Of a DNA stretch of 64,000 bases, positions 35,859 to 43,851 are shown one piece after another. The stretch spans positions 1 through 64,000 of the forward strand of contig JAAELO010000161.1 of the NCBI GenBank assembly GCA_024226555.1, read 5' to 3'. The notes beneath the pieces were generated by a model. The model made no database searches. It was not told the DNA's origin and saw only the letters and a program-made list of their open reading frames with translations. Position numbers and translations under genes: made by a program. The DNA comes from Desulfobacterales bacterium. GTDB taxonomy: Bacteria; Desulfobacterota; Desulfobacteria; Desulfobacterales; JAAELO01. How positions within the stretch are numbered: the first letter of the stretch is position 1; each line of letters opens with the position of its first letter.

Positions 35859-37379
35859 ATGGAAAAAAATAATATAAACTGGGATTTGATTGTTATTGGC
35901 GGTGGGGTTACCGGAGCTGGTATATTAAGAGAAGCTGAGAGAAACGGTATCAAAACCCTTTTACTTGAGCAAAAAGATTTTGCGTGGGGGACATCTTCAC
36001 GGAGTTCAAAAATGGTTCATGGCGGTATAAGATACATGAAAGAGGGTATGTTTGGACTCACATATGAATCCGTTAAAGAGAGACAAAAACTCTTAAAAGA
36101 AGCTCCATTTTTAATAAAAACGCTTGGTTTTTTGATGCCAATTTATAAAGATAAAAGTCCTTCAAAGCTTTCAATGTCAATTGGTTTAGCTATCTATGAC
36201 CTGATGGGGTTAAAGTGGGGGCATAAATTTATCAAAAAAGAGAAAATGAATAAGGTTTTTGAAAACCTTAACAGTGAAAAGCTAAAAGGTGTTTTCTATT
36301 TTGAAGATGCAAAAACAGATGATGCAAGGCTCGTCATAAGATTGATTATGGAAGCTGTGCAGGGTGATTCAAAAGCATTAAACTACCATAGAGTAAATTC
36401 AGTTAAAAAAACAGAAAATGGATTTTCAGTAACAGCTTTTGATGAAGGTAATAAGAGTGAGATAGTTTTTAAAGGTAAGAATGTTATCAATGCAACCGGT
36501 GTATGGTCTGATAAAATATCCAGGCTTCCTTTTAATAACAAACACATCCGTCCACTAAGAGGTAGCCATATAGTTTTCCCTCGTAAGTTTATACCAATTG
36601 ATGATGCAATCGGATTTTCACATCCTCATGATGGTAGGATGTTGTTTATTGTTCCATGGCAAAATACAATTATTTGTGGAACTACAGACGTAGACCATTC
36701 AAACGATCTTAATGATGAGCCATCTATCACAAAAGAGGAGTTTGATTACCTCCTTGAGTGTGTTAACCATTATTTTCCAACAGTTAAATTAACAGATAAT
36801 GATATAATATCTACATATGCAGGCGTAAGGCCAGTTGTTAGTTCAGGAAATCTGTCGCCTTCTCAGGAGTCCAGAGAATTTATACTTTGGAAAGAGGACG
36901 GAATCACATCTGTAACAGGTGGAAAGCTTACAACATTTAGAAAAATAGCAATGGATACCCTAAAAAAGGCTGGATTTAAACTGAAATTAAGGAATCAACC
37001 TGTTTTCAACAAGCTGGAAAATACCAAAAATATATATAATATTGAGAACTCTATCTGGGAGAAACTACTTGGAAGATATGGAAATGATGCCCATAAAGTT
37101 GTTAAAGATAAGGCGCCGCCTCTTTTAGATTCGATTCCTGGTACAGATTATCTCTGGGCAGAACTTCCTTATACAGTGGAAAATGAAAAAATACATCATC
37201 TATCAGATCTTTTACTGAGAAGGGTAAGGGTTGGAAATATTCTTCAAGAAGGTGGTCTTGTTCATCTTGATATGATTGAATCTCTATGTTCAGAATATCT
37301 ACCATGGGATTCTGACAGATGGAGAAATGAAAAAGATCAGTATATTAAGTTTTGGAGAAAGTATTACTCGATACCTTAA
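35859..37379 (+). CDS. glpD: FAD-dependent glycerol-3-phosphate dehydrogenase (GlpD-like)
   Basis: 506 aa flavoprotein that oxidises sn-glycerol 3-phosphate to dihydroxyacetone phosphate. Dinucleotide motif VIGGGVTGAGILREAERNG at about 11-29; GTSSRSSKMVHGGIRYM is diagnostic of the GlpD/GlpA family; HIRPLRGSHIVFPR and IICGTTDVDHSNDLNDEPSIT follow; SVTGGKLTTFRKIA is the C-terminal FAD-binding part. Normal length for GlpD, with the C-terminal cap domain. Its neighbours (FGGY kinase, AGPS-like oxidase) fit glycerol or ether-glycerol metabolism. The stop codon's last base is the first base of the following repeat element. Confidence 0.88.
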   Translation: MEKNNINWDLIVIGGGVTGAGILREAERNGIKTLLLEQKDFAWGTSSRSSKMVHGGIRYMKEGMFGLTYESVKERQKLLKEAPFLIKTLGFLMPIYKDKSPSKLSMSIGLAIYDLMGLKWGHKFIKKEKMNKVFENLNSEKLKGVFYFEDAKTDDARLVIRLIMEAVQGDSKALNYHRVNSVKKTENGFSVTAFDEGNKSEIVFKGKNVINATGVWSDKISRLPFNNKHIRPLRGSHIVFPRKFIPIDDAIGFSHPHDGRMLFIVPWQNTIICGTTDVDHSNDLNDEPSITKEEFDYLLECVNHYFPTVKLTDNDIISTYAGVRPVVSSGNLSPSQESREFILWKEDGITSVTGGKLTTFRKIAMDTLKKAGFKLKLRNQPVFNKLENTKNIYNIENSIWEKLLGRYGNDAHKVVKDKAPPLLDSIPGTDYLWAELPYTVENEKIHHLSDLLLRRVRVGNILQEGGLVHLDMIESLCSEYLPWDSDRWRNEKDQYIKFWRKYYSIP

Positions 37380-37543
37380 GGGAAACCTAATAATTAGAAT
37401 TTTTGTTTGAAATTCAGATTATAAAAGCTTTTAGTTTTATAAAATCTCTGTATTAAAAAAAATAACGAGGCGATTTTACACAGTTTTATTTTTTTGAATA
37501 ACGCTGTAGTTCGATCAAAAAGGCAGTTAGAAGAGACTCCCTT
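37379..37543. repeat. MITE-like element, long type, complete
   Basis: 165 bp from AGGGAAACCTAATAATTAGAA to AGAAGAGACTCCCTT. The interior contains AAAGCTTTTAGTTTTATAAAATCTC and GCTGTAGTTCGATCAAAA. The glpD stop (37377-37379) and the cheR stop (37542-37544) fall exactly on its two ends, so it fills the whole gap between two convergent genes. Confidence 0.85.
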
Positions 37544-38348
37544 AAATACTTTTCAGGTATGTGCCTGAAACTTTACGTACTGCTGTTAGTGGATGTTTCA
37601 GATTCATAAGGCTTTCTGAATGGCCTACAAGAAAATATCCACCAGGACTCAATCTTGAACAAAGTTTGTTAACAACAAGTTCTGATGTTGGGTCATCAAA
37701 ATATATCAGGACATTCCTGCAAAATATGATATCAAAGTATTCATCAGAAGGGTTGTCTATTAGAAGATTAAACTTTCTAAAAGATACATGTTTTTTTACG
37801 AAATCTTTAATTTTTATTAACTCTTTTCTATTGTTTCTCCCTTTTTGAAAATATTTGTGTAGAATATTAACAGGTACATTCTCCGCTCGCTTTTCATGGA
37901 AAACCCCTTGCTTCGCCTTTGCAAGAACTGTATGTGATAGATCTGTAGCTATTAGTTGAACATCATATCCCTTCTCAAGAAATTGAACTGTAACTGAGTA
38001 GGGTTCTTCACCTGTTGAACTTGCACCACACCATATTTTTATAGGTCTGGTATTAACAAATTTAGGAGCAAGCAGATCAACAAGATATTCGCAACCAGTA
38101 TTTTCTCTAAAAAAATATGTATGGTTTGTGGTTACAGTGTCTATAAATTCTGCGAATTCCATTTCATCACTTTTGATGGTATTCAGATATTCTTTAGCAT
38201 TAGGTATTCGCGTTGCTCGCAGGCGCTTCGCGATTTTTGCTTTAAGTAACTCTTTTTTTCCTTCGTGAAGATTAATACCTGAGGCATCATAAATCATCTT
38301 GTACAAATATTGGTAATCCCTTTCGCTAATAACCATTTCTTGCATCAT
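37542..38348 (-). CDS. cheR: CheR-type chemoreceptor methyltransferase
   Basis: 268 aa SAM-dependent enzyme that methylates glutamates of chemoreceptors. N-terminal helical CheR_N (YQYLYKMIYDASGINLHEGKKELLKAKIAKRLRATRI) and catalytic domain with IKIWCGASSTGEEPYSVTV (SAM motif I), VQLIATDLSHTVLAKAKQG and IIFCRNVLIYFDDPTSE. GYFLVGHSESL is the conserved C-terminus. It is isolated: no other chemotaxis gene lies in the window. The stretch coding RLRATR is notably GC-rich (TTCGCGTTGCTCGCAGG). Confidence 0.92.
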   Translation of the reverse strand: MMQEMVISERDYQYLYKMIYDASGINLHEGKKELLKAKIAKRLRATRIPNAKEYLNTIKSDEMEFAEFIDTVTTNHTYFFRENTGCEYLVDLLAPKFVNTRPIKIWCGASSTGEEPYSVTVQFLEKGYDVQLIATDLSHTVLAKAKQGVFHEKRAENVPVNILHKYFQKGRNNRKELIKIKDFVKKHVSFRKFNLLIDNPSDEYFDIIFCRNVLIYFDDPTSELVVNKLCSRLSPGGYFLVGHSESLMNLKHPLTAVRKVSGTYLKSI

Positions 38349-38650
38349 ATTAAGGGGCCCTTTGAAATTTAGCAGATCAATTTTTAGGTTTTAAGGAAAA
38401 TATAATTGAAAATCAGCATAATAATAGCAGAAATGCAAATGTTCTGGAAGAAAATTTATTTCAAAATCTAATCGTTTAATTAATCGACACTATGGATAAA
38501 CTTTGATTTACAGGCTTTGCTATGCGTTTAAGTGTCTGTATATACATGTTAAAAAAAGAATTATGCTATCTTTTTTTGTGGACAAAACAAAATAAAATCA
38601 TCATACTATTATTTACCTGATAGTTATACCTAAAGAAAATCTATATTAAA
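38349..38650. other. Gene-free stretch upstream of cheR
   Basis: About 300 AT-rich bases that should hold the cheR promoter on the minus strand. I see no gene, tRNA or palindrome of note. Confidence 0.4.
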
Positions 38651-38876
38651 AGGAATCTCTAATAACCGCCTATAAAACAAAAGGCTCTGGTTTTGTTTGT
38701 TTTAACCGAACTACTTAAGTTGTTTTAAAAGAAAATAAAAACAAAACAACAGAGTATATTATGAAAAAAAACTGTTGTATAACCGGTTCGTTATTTTTTT
38801 TTATTTATTTATTTTATAAAACTAAAAGCTTTTATAATCTGAATTTCAATCAAAATTCTAATTATTAGAGGTTCCC
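38651..38876. repeat. MITE-like element, longest copy
   Basis: 226 bp from AGGAATCTCTAATAACC to AATTATTAGAGGTTCCCT. Besides the shared interior, it has an extra inverted repeat (CTCTGGTTTTGTTTGTTTTAA with TTGTTTTAAAAGAAAATAAA and AACAACAGAG). The same extra module occurs at 56-115. It lies just before the DUF3141 gene. Confidence 0.85.
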
Positions 38877-38909
38877 TATAAACAATTATTTATACCAGGA
38901 GAATTTTAT

Positions 38910-41021
38910 ATGTTTCCAAACTCTTTTTTTTATCCTGATTTTAAATTTACCAAAGATCTTTTTGAATATTCAGTTGACTCATACCAAAGATGTATACTGT
39001 TCACCGATACTATCAGAGAGCAGGGTACAAATTTTATAGTTGAAAATGAGAAAGGACTCCCACCGGTACTTGATTTTGATTATGAGATAATTTTTAATGG
39101 AACAGACTTAGACAGACCTGTTAACTATTCCCTGGCCAGAATAATGCCTGAGGAGGATGATCAGGTAGATGAAGAGGCAAGACCCATTGTAATTATTGAC
39201 CCTAGAGCAGGTCATGGACCTGGAATTGGTGGGTTTAGAAAAGAATCTGAAATTGGCATAGCTATGAAAAATAATCACCCTGTATATTTTATGATTTTTT
39301 TTCAGAAGCCATACCCTGGCCAAACTCTTGCTGATGTGAGCAATGCTGAAATTGAGTTTATCAAAGTTATTGCAAGGCTTCACCCCAAAGCGGAAAAACC
39401 TGCAATCATCGGAAATTGTCAGGCAGGATGGGCCGCAGCACTTCTATCAGCAGATAAACCCGGCCTTACAGGACCTCTAATTTTAAATGGTTCTCCTCTT
39501 TCATACTGGGAGGGCAAAAATAAAGGAAACCCTATGAGGTACAAGGGAGGTCTTTTGGGTGGTACATGGTCAGCATCTCTTTGTGCAGATCTTGGTAATG
39601 GAGAATTTGATGGTGCAAATCTTGTGAAAGGCTTTGAGGATCTGAACCCAGGAAACACTTTTTGGAATAAAAAATACAAACTTTATTCAAATATTGATAG
39701 TGAAAAAGACAGATTCTTAAAGTTTGAGAAATGGTGGAATGGTTTTTTCTTCATGACAACAAAAGAGATTCAGTTTATCACTCAGGACTTATTTGTAGGA
39801 AATAAGCTTGAAAAAGGGAAAGTGATGCTTGGTAGTGAAAAAGCAGTAGATCTCAAAAAACTAAGAGAACCTATAGTTGTATTTGCATCTGAAGGAGACA
39901 ATATTACACCGCCTGAACAGGCTTTAAACTGGATTTATAAGGTGTGGGGTTCAGTTGATGAAATAAAAAAACAAAGACAGGTAATAATTTATCTTCTACA
40001 TAAGGATATAGGTCATCTTGGTATATTTGTATCAAGTAAAACTCTTAGGAAAGAGCATAAAGAGATAATTGAGCATGTTGATCTTGTAAATTATTTAACC
40101 CCTGGTCTTTATCAGATGAATATTGAAACAAATGATAATGGTGAATTTGATGTCAGTTTTGAAGCGAGGGCATTTGAGGATATTGATGGTTTTAATCCTG
40201 AAACAAAAACTGACGATACTTTTTACTACGTTGATAAAATAGCAAAACTTAACGAGAAAACATATCAGATGTTTATGGGTAAAAACATATCATTACTATC
40301 TAATGAATTTACTTCAAAAGTTTTATTTTCATTACATCCCTTAAGATTTGAAAGATATATGTTTTCAGATTTAAATCCTTTTCTTTTACCTTATAAAAAT
40401 ATAGCACCCTTAATATGGAAAAACAGGGTCAGTATTGATGAAAATAACATATATAAATTATGCGAAAAAGAGATATCGAAGTCTATTGTATCGATGCTTG
40501 ATCTGTACAGGGATCTAAGAGACGAAAGAGAGAGATATCTTTTTAATTCAGTTTATAAAAACCCATGGTTAAAATTTATTTTTGGAAAACCTGAAAACCC
40601 TGATATCAAAACGGATATTAAAATGTCTAAAAATAAAATTCAATACTGGAAATCAAAAAGTAAAACAGGTGGATTTGCAGAAGGGATTATCAGAGGGATT
40701 TTAGCTCTTAGCAACCTGAAAGATATTACTGAAAAAGAACAACTTATTACTATAAAAAAACTTGTGGATGGTAGCAAAAATTTAACATATCTTGATAAAG
40801 AAGACCTTAAGGGTATAATGAGAGATCAGCTGAAAGTGCTTGATGCAGATAATGTAAATGCTATTGATAATTTGGGAGTGTTAATAAAAACCCCTGAAGA
40901 GAGATTAGTAGCAATAGAGATATTTAAAACGATTGTTGGAAAGAAGAACAAGGGGACAATCGAAAATAAACTCTTGGCTAATATTTTAATAATCTTAAAA
41001 AGCAGAAAAACGCTTCCTTAA
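38910..41021 (+). CDS. DUF3141 alpha/beta-hydrolase-like protein
   Basis: 703 aa. The first two-thirds are related to PHA synthase: PIVIIDPRAGHGPGIGGFR, then PVYFMIFFQKPYPGQTLADV, and the nucleophile region AIIGNCQAGWAAALLSADKPGLTG (Cys-Gln-Ala-Gly in place of Ser-x-Gly, as in PHA synthases). The His region is LLHKDIGHLGIFVSSK. The last 200 residues are helical and unique to DUF3141 (TEKEQLITIKKLVDGSKNLTYLD). Members often lie beside phosphate acetyltransferase or enoyl-CoA hydratase genes; none is here. Function unknown; polyester or acyl-CoA chemistry is inferred. The start has AGGAG upstream. Confidence 0.82.
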   Translation: MFPNSFFYPDFKFTKDLFEYSVDSYQRCILFTDTIREQGTNFIVENEKGLPPVLDFDYEIIFNGTDLDRPVNYSLARIMPEEDDQVDEEARPIVIIDPRAGHGPGIGGFRKESEIGIAMKNNHPVYFMIFFQKPYPGQTLADVSNAEIEFIKVIARLHPKAEKPAIIGNCQAGWAAALLSADKPGLTGPLILNGSPLSYWEGKNKGNPMRYKGGLLGGTWSASLCADLGNGEFDGANLVKGFEDLNPGNTFWNKKYKLYSNIDSEKDRFLKFEKWWNGFFFMTTKEIQFITQDLFVGNKLEKGKVMLGSEKAVDLKKLREPIVVFASEGDNITPPEQALNWIYKVWGSVDEIKKQRQVIIYLLHKDIGHLGIFVSSKTLRKEHKEIIEHVDLVNYLTPGLYQMNIETNDNGEFDVSFEARAFEDIDGFNPETKTDDTFYYVDKIAKLNEKTYQMFMGKNISLLSNEFTSKVLFSLHPLRFERYMFSDLNPFLLPYKNIAPLIWKNRVSIDENNIYKLCEKEISKSIVSMLDLYRDLRDERERYLFNSVYKNPWLKFIFGKPENPDIKTDIKMSKNKIQYWKSKSKTGGFAEGIIRGILALSNLKDITEKEQLITIKKLVDGSKNLTYLDKEDLKGIMRDQLKVLDADNVNAIDNLGVLIKTPEERLVAIEIFKTIVGKKNKGTIENKLLANILIILKSRKTLP

Positions 41022-41031
41022 GAAAGCGTTT
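41008..41031 (+). terminator. Terminator overlapping the DUF3141 stop codon
   Basis: AAACGCTT (41008-41015) with AAGCGTTT (41024-41031). The TAA stop lies in the loop. A minus-strand terminator for the zinc-ribbon gene is also possible. Confidence 0.6.
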
Positions 41032-41043
41032 CTCACCTTTGAA

Positions 41044-41331
41044 CTATGTAATTTTTACAGGACTATTGCAATGCGAACAGAATTTTGTATCCCATCGCAG
41101 AAATTCATGGCAGATTGAGCATTGCTTAAAACAATTGAAATCTTCATCACGGGATTTTTGTGAAATAGCGAAAATGAGAAACACAGGAATAAGGCACATA
41201 AAAAAATACAAAGGAATATTTTTGTCTTTAGTTGCTGCGATTAAAGAACCTATGATACCTGATACAAAAAAAACAATTAGAATAGTTAAAAAAGGATTAC
41301 TGGTTAGAAACCTTATAAACGAACCAAACAT
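41044..41331 (-). CDS. Membrane protein with C-terminal zinc ribbon
   Basis: 95 aa with two membrane segments (about 7-33 and 41-57) and a cytoplasmic zinc ribbon C-x2-C then C-x2-C (CSICHEFLRWDTKFCSHCNSPV). A strong ribosome-binding site (GAGGGGGC) supports translation. Convergent with DUF3141. Small two-helix zinc-ribbon proteins are common and uncharacterised. A long reading exists on the other strand here, but it has no ribosome-binding site. Confidence 0.7.
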   Translation of the reverse strand: MFGSFIRFLTSNPFLTILIVFFVSGIIGSLIAATKDKNIPLYFFMCLIPVFLIFAISQKSRDEDFNCFKQCSICHEFLRWDTKFCSHCNSPVKIT

Positions 41332-41680
41332 ACTTGCCCCCTCAAAAAAACAACAATACGTTAAGACAAGAGGTTAATTGACTTAAGTAATGTTCTCTCT
41401 GTTTTGTGTGTAGTTTACGATATGCAAAAAAGATAGTAAAAGTAAAGTGAAATATTGAAAATATTGATTTAGCATTTCTTTTCTATTGAAAAGAAGTATT
41501 GTGTTATATCTTATAGTGTAAGTATTTAAAGTGTATTATAAGAATTTATGTTTTGAGAAAAATAGAAAGTAAATATTTAATTTTTTGTAATATAAAGCTA
41601 AAAATTATCTTCCAAACAAGTAATTTTTACATTTTTCCAAATGTAGGTTCCCATGAATTAATTGAAAATCCTAATAAGAG
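41332..41680. other. Gene-free AT-rich stretch
   Basis: About 350 bases with no gene that I can support. It should hold the promoter of the zinc-ribbon gene and the 3' end of the selenoprotein operon. No clear hairpin. Confidence 0.4.
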
Positions 41681-41920
41681 TCATATACCCATCAAAATTT
41701 TAATTATCTGAGGTGCCTTTAAATCTTTACCATACAAGATTTTGTCTTCTATTTTAACTGCCGGAATACCTTTTATTCCGTCTTTTATTGTGGCAAGAGG
41801 ATGCCTTAAAACATCAATTTTTTCAACTTCAACATCGGTTTTTGATTTAACTACTTCAAGCTCCCGATCCACAGGAGCACATCTTGGTCAAATTGAAGAT
41901 TTATATAGTTTTATAATCAT
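41681..41920 (-). CDS. UxxC thioredoxin-like selenoprotein (in-frame TGA = Sec)
   Basis: Reading from ATG 41920 gives MIIKLYKSSI-U-PRCAPVDREL, continuing EVVKSKTDVEVEKIDVLRHP, IKGIPAVKIEDKILYG and KDLKAPQIIKILMGI; 79 residues including Sec at codon 11 (TGA, 41888-41890). Sec replaces the first Cys of a CPRC-type motif after a typical beta1 strand (IIKLYKSSxCPxC). IPAVKI is the cis-proline strand of the thioredoxin fold. GGAG lies nine bases upstream of ATG. An earlier in-frame ATG (41935) is possible. Without recoding the gene would be a 63-residue fragment starting at GTG inside the SECIS. Last gene of the operon, 15 bases after the FAH gene. Probable thiol/selenol oxidoreductase; substrate unknown. 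Confidence 0.8.
41860..41878 (-). promoter_or_regulatory. Bacterial SECIS-like hairpin
   Basis: Nine bases after the TGA, GCTCCT pairs with GGGAGC (one U-G pair at the top) around the seven-base loop GTGGATC. The loop begins with G, as bacterial SECIS elements require, and lies about 16 bases from the UGA. Position, size and loop all suit binding by SelB. Confidence 0.7.
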
Positions 41921-41935
41921 ATTCACAGTCTCCAT

Positions 41936-42724
41936 TTATTCAACTACATTATTTGAAAGGGTACCAATTCCCTCTATTGTTAAGTCCAGTTTGTCCCCAT
42001 CTTTTAAAAAGATTTGTGGGTTTTGTGCAAATCCTACACCGCCTGGAGTACCTGTTAGAATTACTGTCCCTTCAATAAGAGTCATGTCGCAAGAGAGTAG
42101 TTCAATTAACTCATAAACTGAGAAGATCATATCTGAAGTATTGGAATTTTGCATCACTTCACCATTTAAAACTGTTTTGATATTCATATTCTCAGGATCT
42201 ACATCTTTAACCATAACCGGACCAAGTGGACAAAAAGTATCAAAACTCTTACCTTTTACCCATTGCCCACCATTATTGAATTGCCATGTCCTTGCTGAAA
42301 TATCATTTCCAATTGTGTATCCTGCAATGTAATTATTAGCATTCTCTTTACTTACATTCTTTGCATCTTTACCAATAACTACCGCAAGTTCTACTTCATA
42401 GTCTACCTGTAAAGGATCAATGCAGGATTCAGGCAGTTTAATGTCATCGAATGGATTGGCAATTGAAGCTATATTTTTCATGAAAATGACCGGATATTCA
42501 GGAATGGGCAATCCTGTTTCATTTGCATGTTGTCTGTAATTCAATCCAATGCAGATGATAGATGTTGGTTTAATTGGGGTAAGGAGTTTTATTACTTCAC
42601 TTTTGTCCTTTGTTTTTCTGAAGGATTTAAAAGGGCTGCCGTCAAGTACTGTTGCATATTTTCCGTCAAAATCTGTACCATAAAAAGTATTATTGCTTTG
42701 ATCTGTAAACCTGATTATGTCCAT
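41936..42724 (-). CDS. Fumarylacetoacetate-hydrolase family protein
   Basis: 262 aa. The FAH-fold core has CIGLNYRQHANETGLPIPEYPVIFMK, the metal ligands in VDYEVELAVVIGKDAKNV (the E-x-E pair) and a downstream Asp in GNDISARTWQ. TGTPGGVGFAQNPQIFLKDGDKLDLTIEGIG is the family C-terminus. Relatives cleave C-C bonds of 2-ketopentenoates or acylpyruvates, or decarboxylate oxaloacetate. Substrate unknown. It follows the Tsr3-like gene by three bases and precedes the selenoprotein. Confidence 0.85.
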   Translation of the reverse strand: MDIIRFTDQSNNTFYGTDFDGKYATVLDGSPFKSFRKTKDKSEVIKLLTPIKPTSIICIGLNYRQHANETGLPIPEYPVIFMKNIASIANPFDDIKLPESCIDPLQVDYEVELAVVIGKDAKNVSKENANNYIAGYTIGNDISARTWQFNNGGQWVKGKSFDTFCPLGPVMVKDVDPENMNIKTVLNGEVMQNSNTSDMIFSVYELIELLSCDMTLIEGTVILTGTPGGVGFAQNPQIFLKDGDKLDLTIEGIGTLSNNVVE

Positions 42725-42727
42725 TTA

Positions 42728-43201
42728 TCACTCCTTTAGATCCATGAATCTTTCCCTGTTAATTTTTAGGAACTCATTTCCAAAATAGTAATCATCAAGT
42801 AATCCTTTTGTCCCATAGCCTAAAATACAATAAGCAATGTATATGGCTTCAATTGTAGCAAGGCCTTCATCCGGATCAGTATTGTCCTTTGAACATCTTG
42901 GATATGCTGTTTTAAAATATGGAAGTGATCTGGCTGTAACATCTCCATAAATTTCTTCCATGTCAGGAATATATCGCCAGTTACAGTCAAGAATTAAAAG
43001 TCCCTTGTTTGAATCTGATTTTGAAAGTAAAGGGCCTTCTGTTGAGAGTCTCATATATGAGGAGATATTTTCAGCGGTCTCATTCGGAAATGAAACAAAC
43101 TGAAATCCATCTTTTTTTGTAAGAGGTTGCACAGAACACTTTTGTTTGCGTTCCTTCCTATGTCTTACAATTATTGTTTCAGTATACATTTTATTATCCA
43201 T
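42728..43201 (-). CDS. Tsr3/DUF367-like protein
   Basis: 157 aa. The central GLLILDCNWRYIPDM, then ARSLPYFKTAYPRC, TIEAIYIAYCILGY and LLDDYYFGNEFLKINRERF follow the order of the Tsr3/DUF367 domain (VVDCSW, RxLPxLxAANPxNYG, LSxxEAxAAAL, FxWGxxFLxxN). Archaeal and eukaryotic Tsr3 transfers an aminocarboxypropyl group to rRNA. This is a short bacterial version with a different N-terminus and with NPVNYG replaced by YPRCSK, so the substrate may differ. It overlaps the regulator gene by one base (TAATG). Confidence 0.5.
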   Translation of the reverse strand: MDNKMYTETIIVRHRKERKQKCSVQPLTKKDGFQFVSFPNETAENISSYMRLSTEGPLLSKSDSNKGLLILDCNWRYIPDMEEIYGDVTARSLPYFKTAYPRCSKDNTDPDEGLATIEAIYIAYCILGYGTKGLLDDYYFGNEFLKINRERFMDLKE

Positions 43202-43851
43202 TAAGTTACTACTAGAATGCCCTTTAAAAAAGCGTATCTTATTAAATCTGCTATTTTATTGGTTTTCATTTTTTTCATTATTTTAGATCTGTGATTTTCA
43301 ATAGTTCTTGGACTAAGATTTAATTCAGTAGCAACGTCTTTATTGGAAAGTCCCTTTGCAATATATTTGATTATCTCTATCTCTCTTTCTGAAAAAGAGC
43401 TTAAAGGAACATTGTCAGGAGATTTAACTGCTGGCTGCTCCTGAGAAAGTTCCATTGCAAGATCCACATTAATAAAACTTTCACCACCTCTTACTTTATT
43501 AATTGCTGAGAAAAGTTCTATATCTGAATTTTCCTTGAGCAAAAAACCATCCGCACCAGCTGATATTGCAGTATTCATATACGCCCTGCTTTTGTGCATT
43601 GTCAGCATGATTATCTTTATCTCAGAATATTGTTCTTTGATAATCTTGAGTGCTTCAATTCCCTTTAAATTAGGCATGGAGATATCCAGAAGTATCATAT
43701 CCGGGGTTAGTTCTTTTAAAAGTTCCATAAGCTCAGCACCATCATTTGCTGTGCCAATAACCATCATATCTTTTTTGCTGTTAATGAGTTTCTCCATTCC
43801 CTGAAGAAACATACTATGATCATCTGCAAGAATAATATTATATTTTTTCAC
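43201..43851 (-). CDS. NarL/LuxR-type response regulator
   Basis: 216 aa. Receiver domain with acidic pocket D10-D11, phospho-acceptor D56 (MILLDIS) and conserved Lys (FLLKENSD). LuxR-type HTH at the C-terminus (FSEREIEIIKYIAKGLSNKDVATELNLSPRTIENHRSKI). Partner of the histidine kinase just upstream, with which it overlaps by four bases (ATGA). It probably activates target promoters once phosphorylated; the rest of the operon is the natural candidate. Confidence 0.92.
   Translation of the reverse strand: MKKYNIILADDHSMFLQGMEKLINSKKDMMVIGTANDGAELMELLKELTPDMILLDISMPNLKGIEALKIIKEQYSEIKIIMLTMHKSRAYMNTAISAGADGFLLKENSDIELFSAINKVRGGESFINVDLAMELSQEQPAVKSPDNVPLSSFSEREIEIIKYIAKGLSNKDVATELNLSPRTIENHRSKIMKKMKTNKIADLIRYAFLKGILVVT

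Noticed and set aside
1-38876. Dispersed repeats as a CRISPR array
   Set aside because: Copies are 2-10 kb apart, occur in both orientations, vary in length and have inverted ends; no cas genes are present.
41039-41377. 112-aa plus-strand reading over the zinc-ribbon gene
   Set aside because: No ribosome-binding site, no recognisable protein features, and the opposite strand has a strong site and a C-x2-C zinc ribbon.
41690-41720. The selenoprotein C-terminus as a MITE end
   Set aside because: The complement resembles GGAACCTCTAATAATTAAAATTT, but it is in frame with a normal thioredoxin C-terminal helix and neither the interior nor the partner end of the element is present.
41888-41890. TGA read as tryptophan or glycine (alternative genetic code)
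   Set aside because: Neighbouring genes end at TGA and use TGG/GGN normally; only this one internal TGA is needed, and it sits at a redox Cys position with a SECIS-like hairpin.
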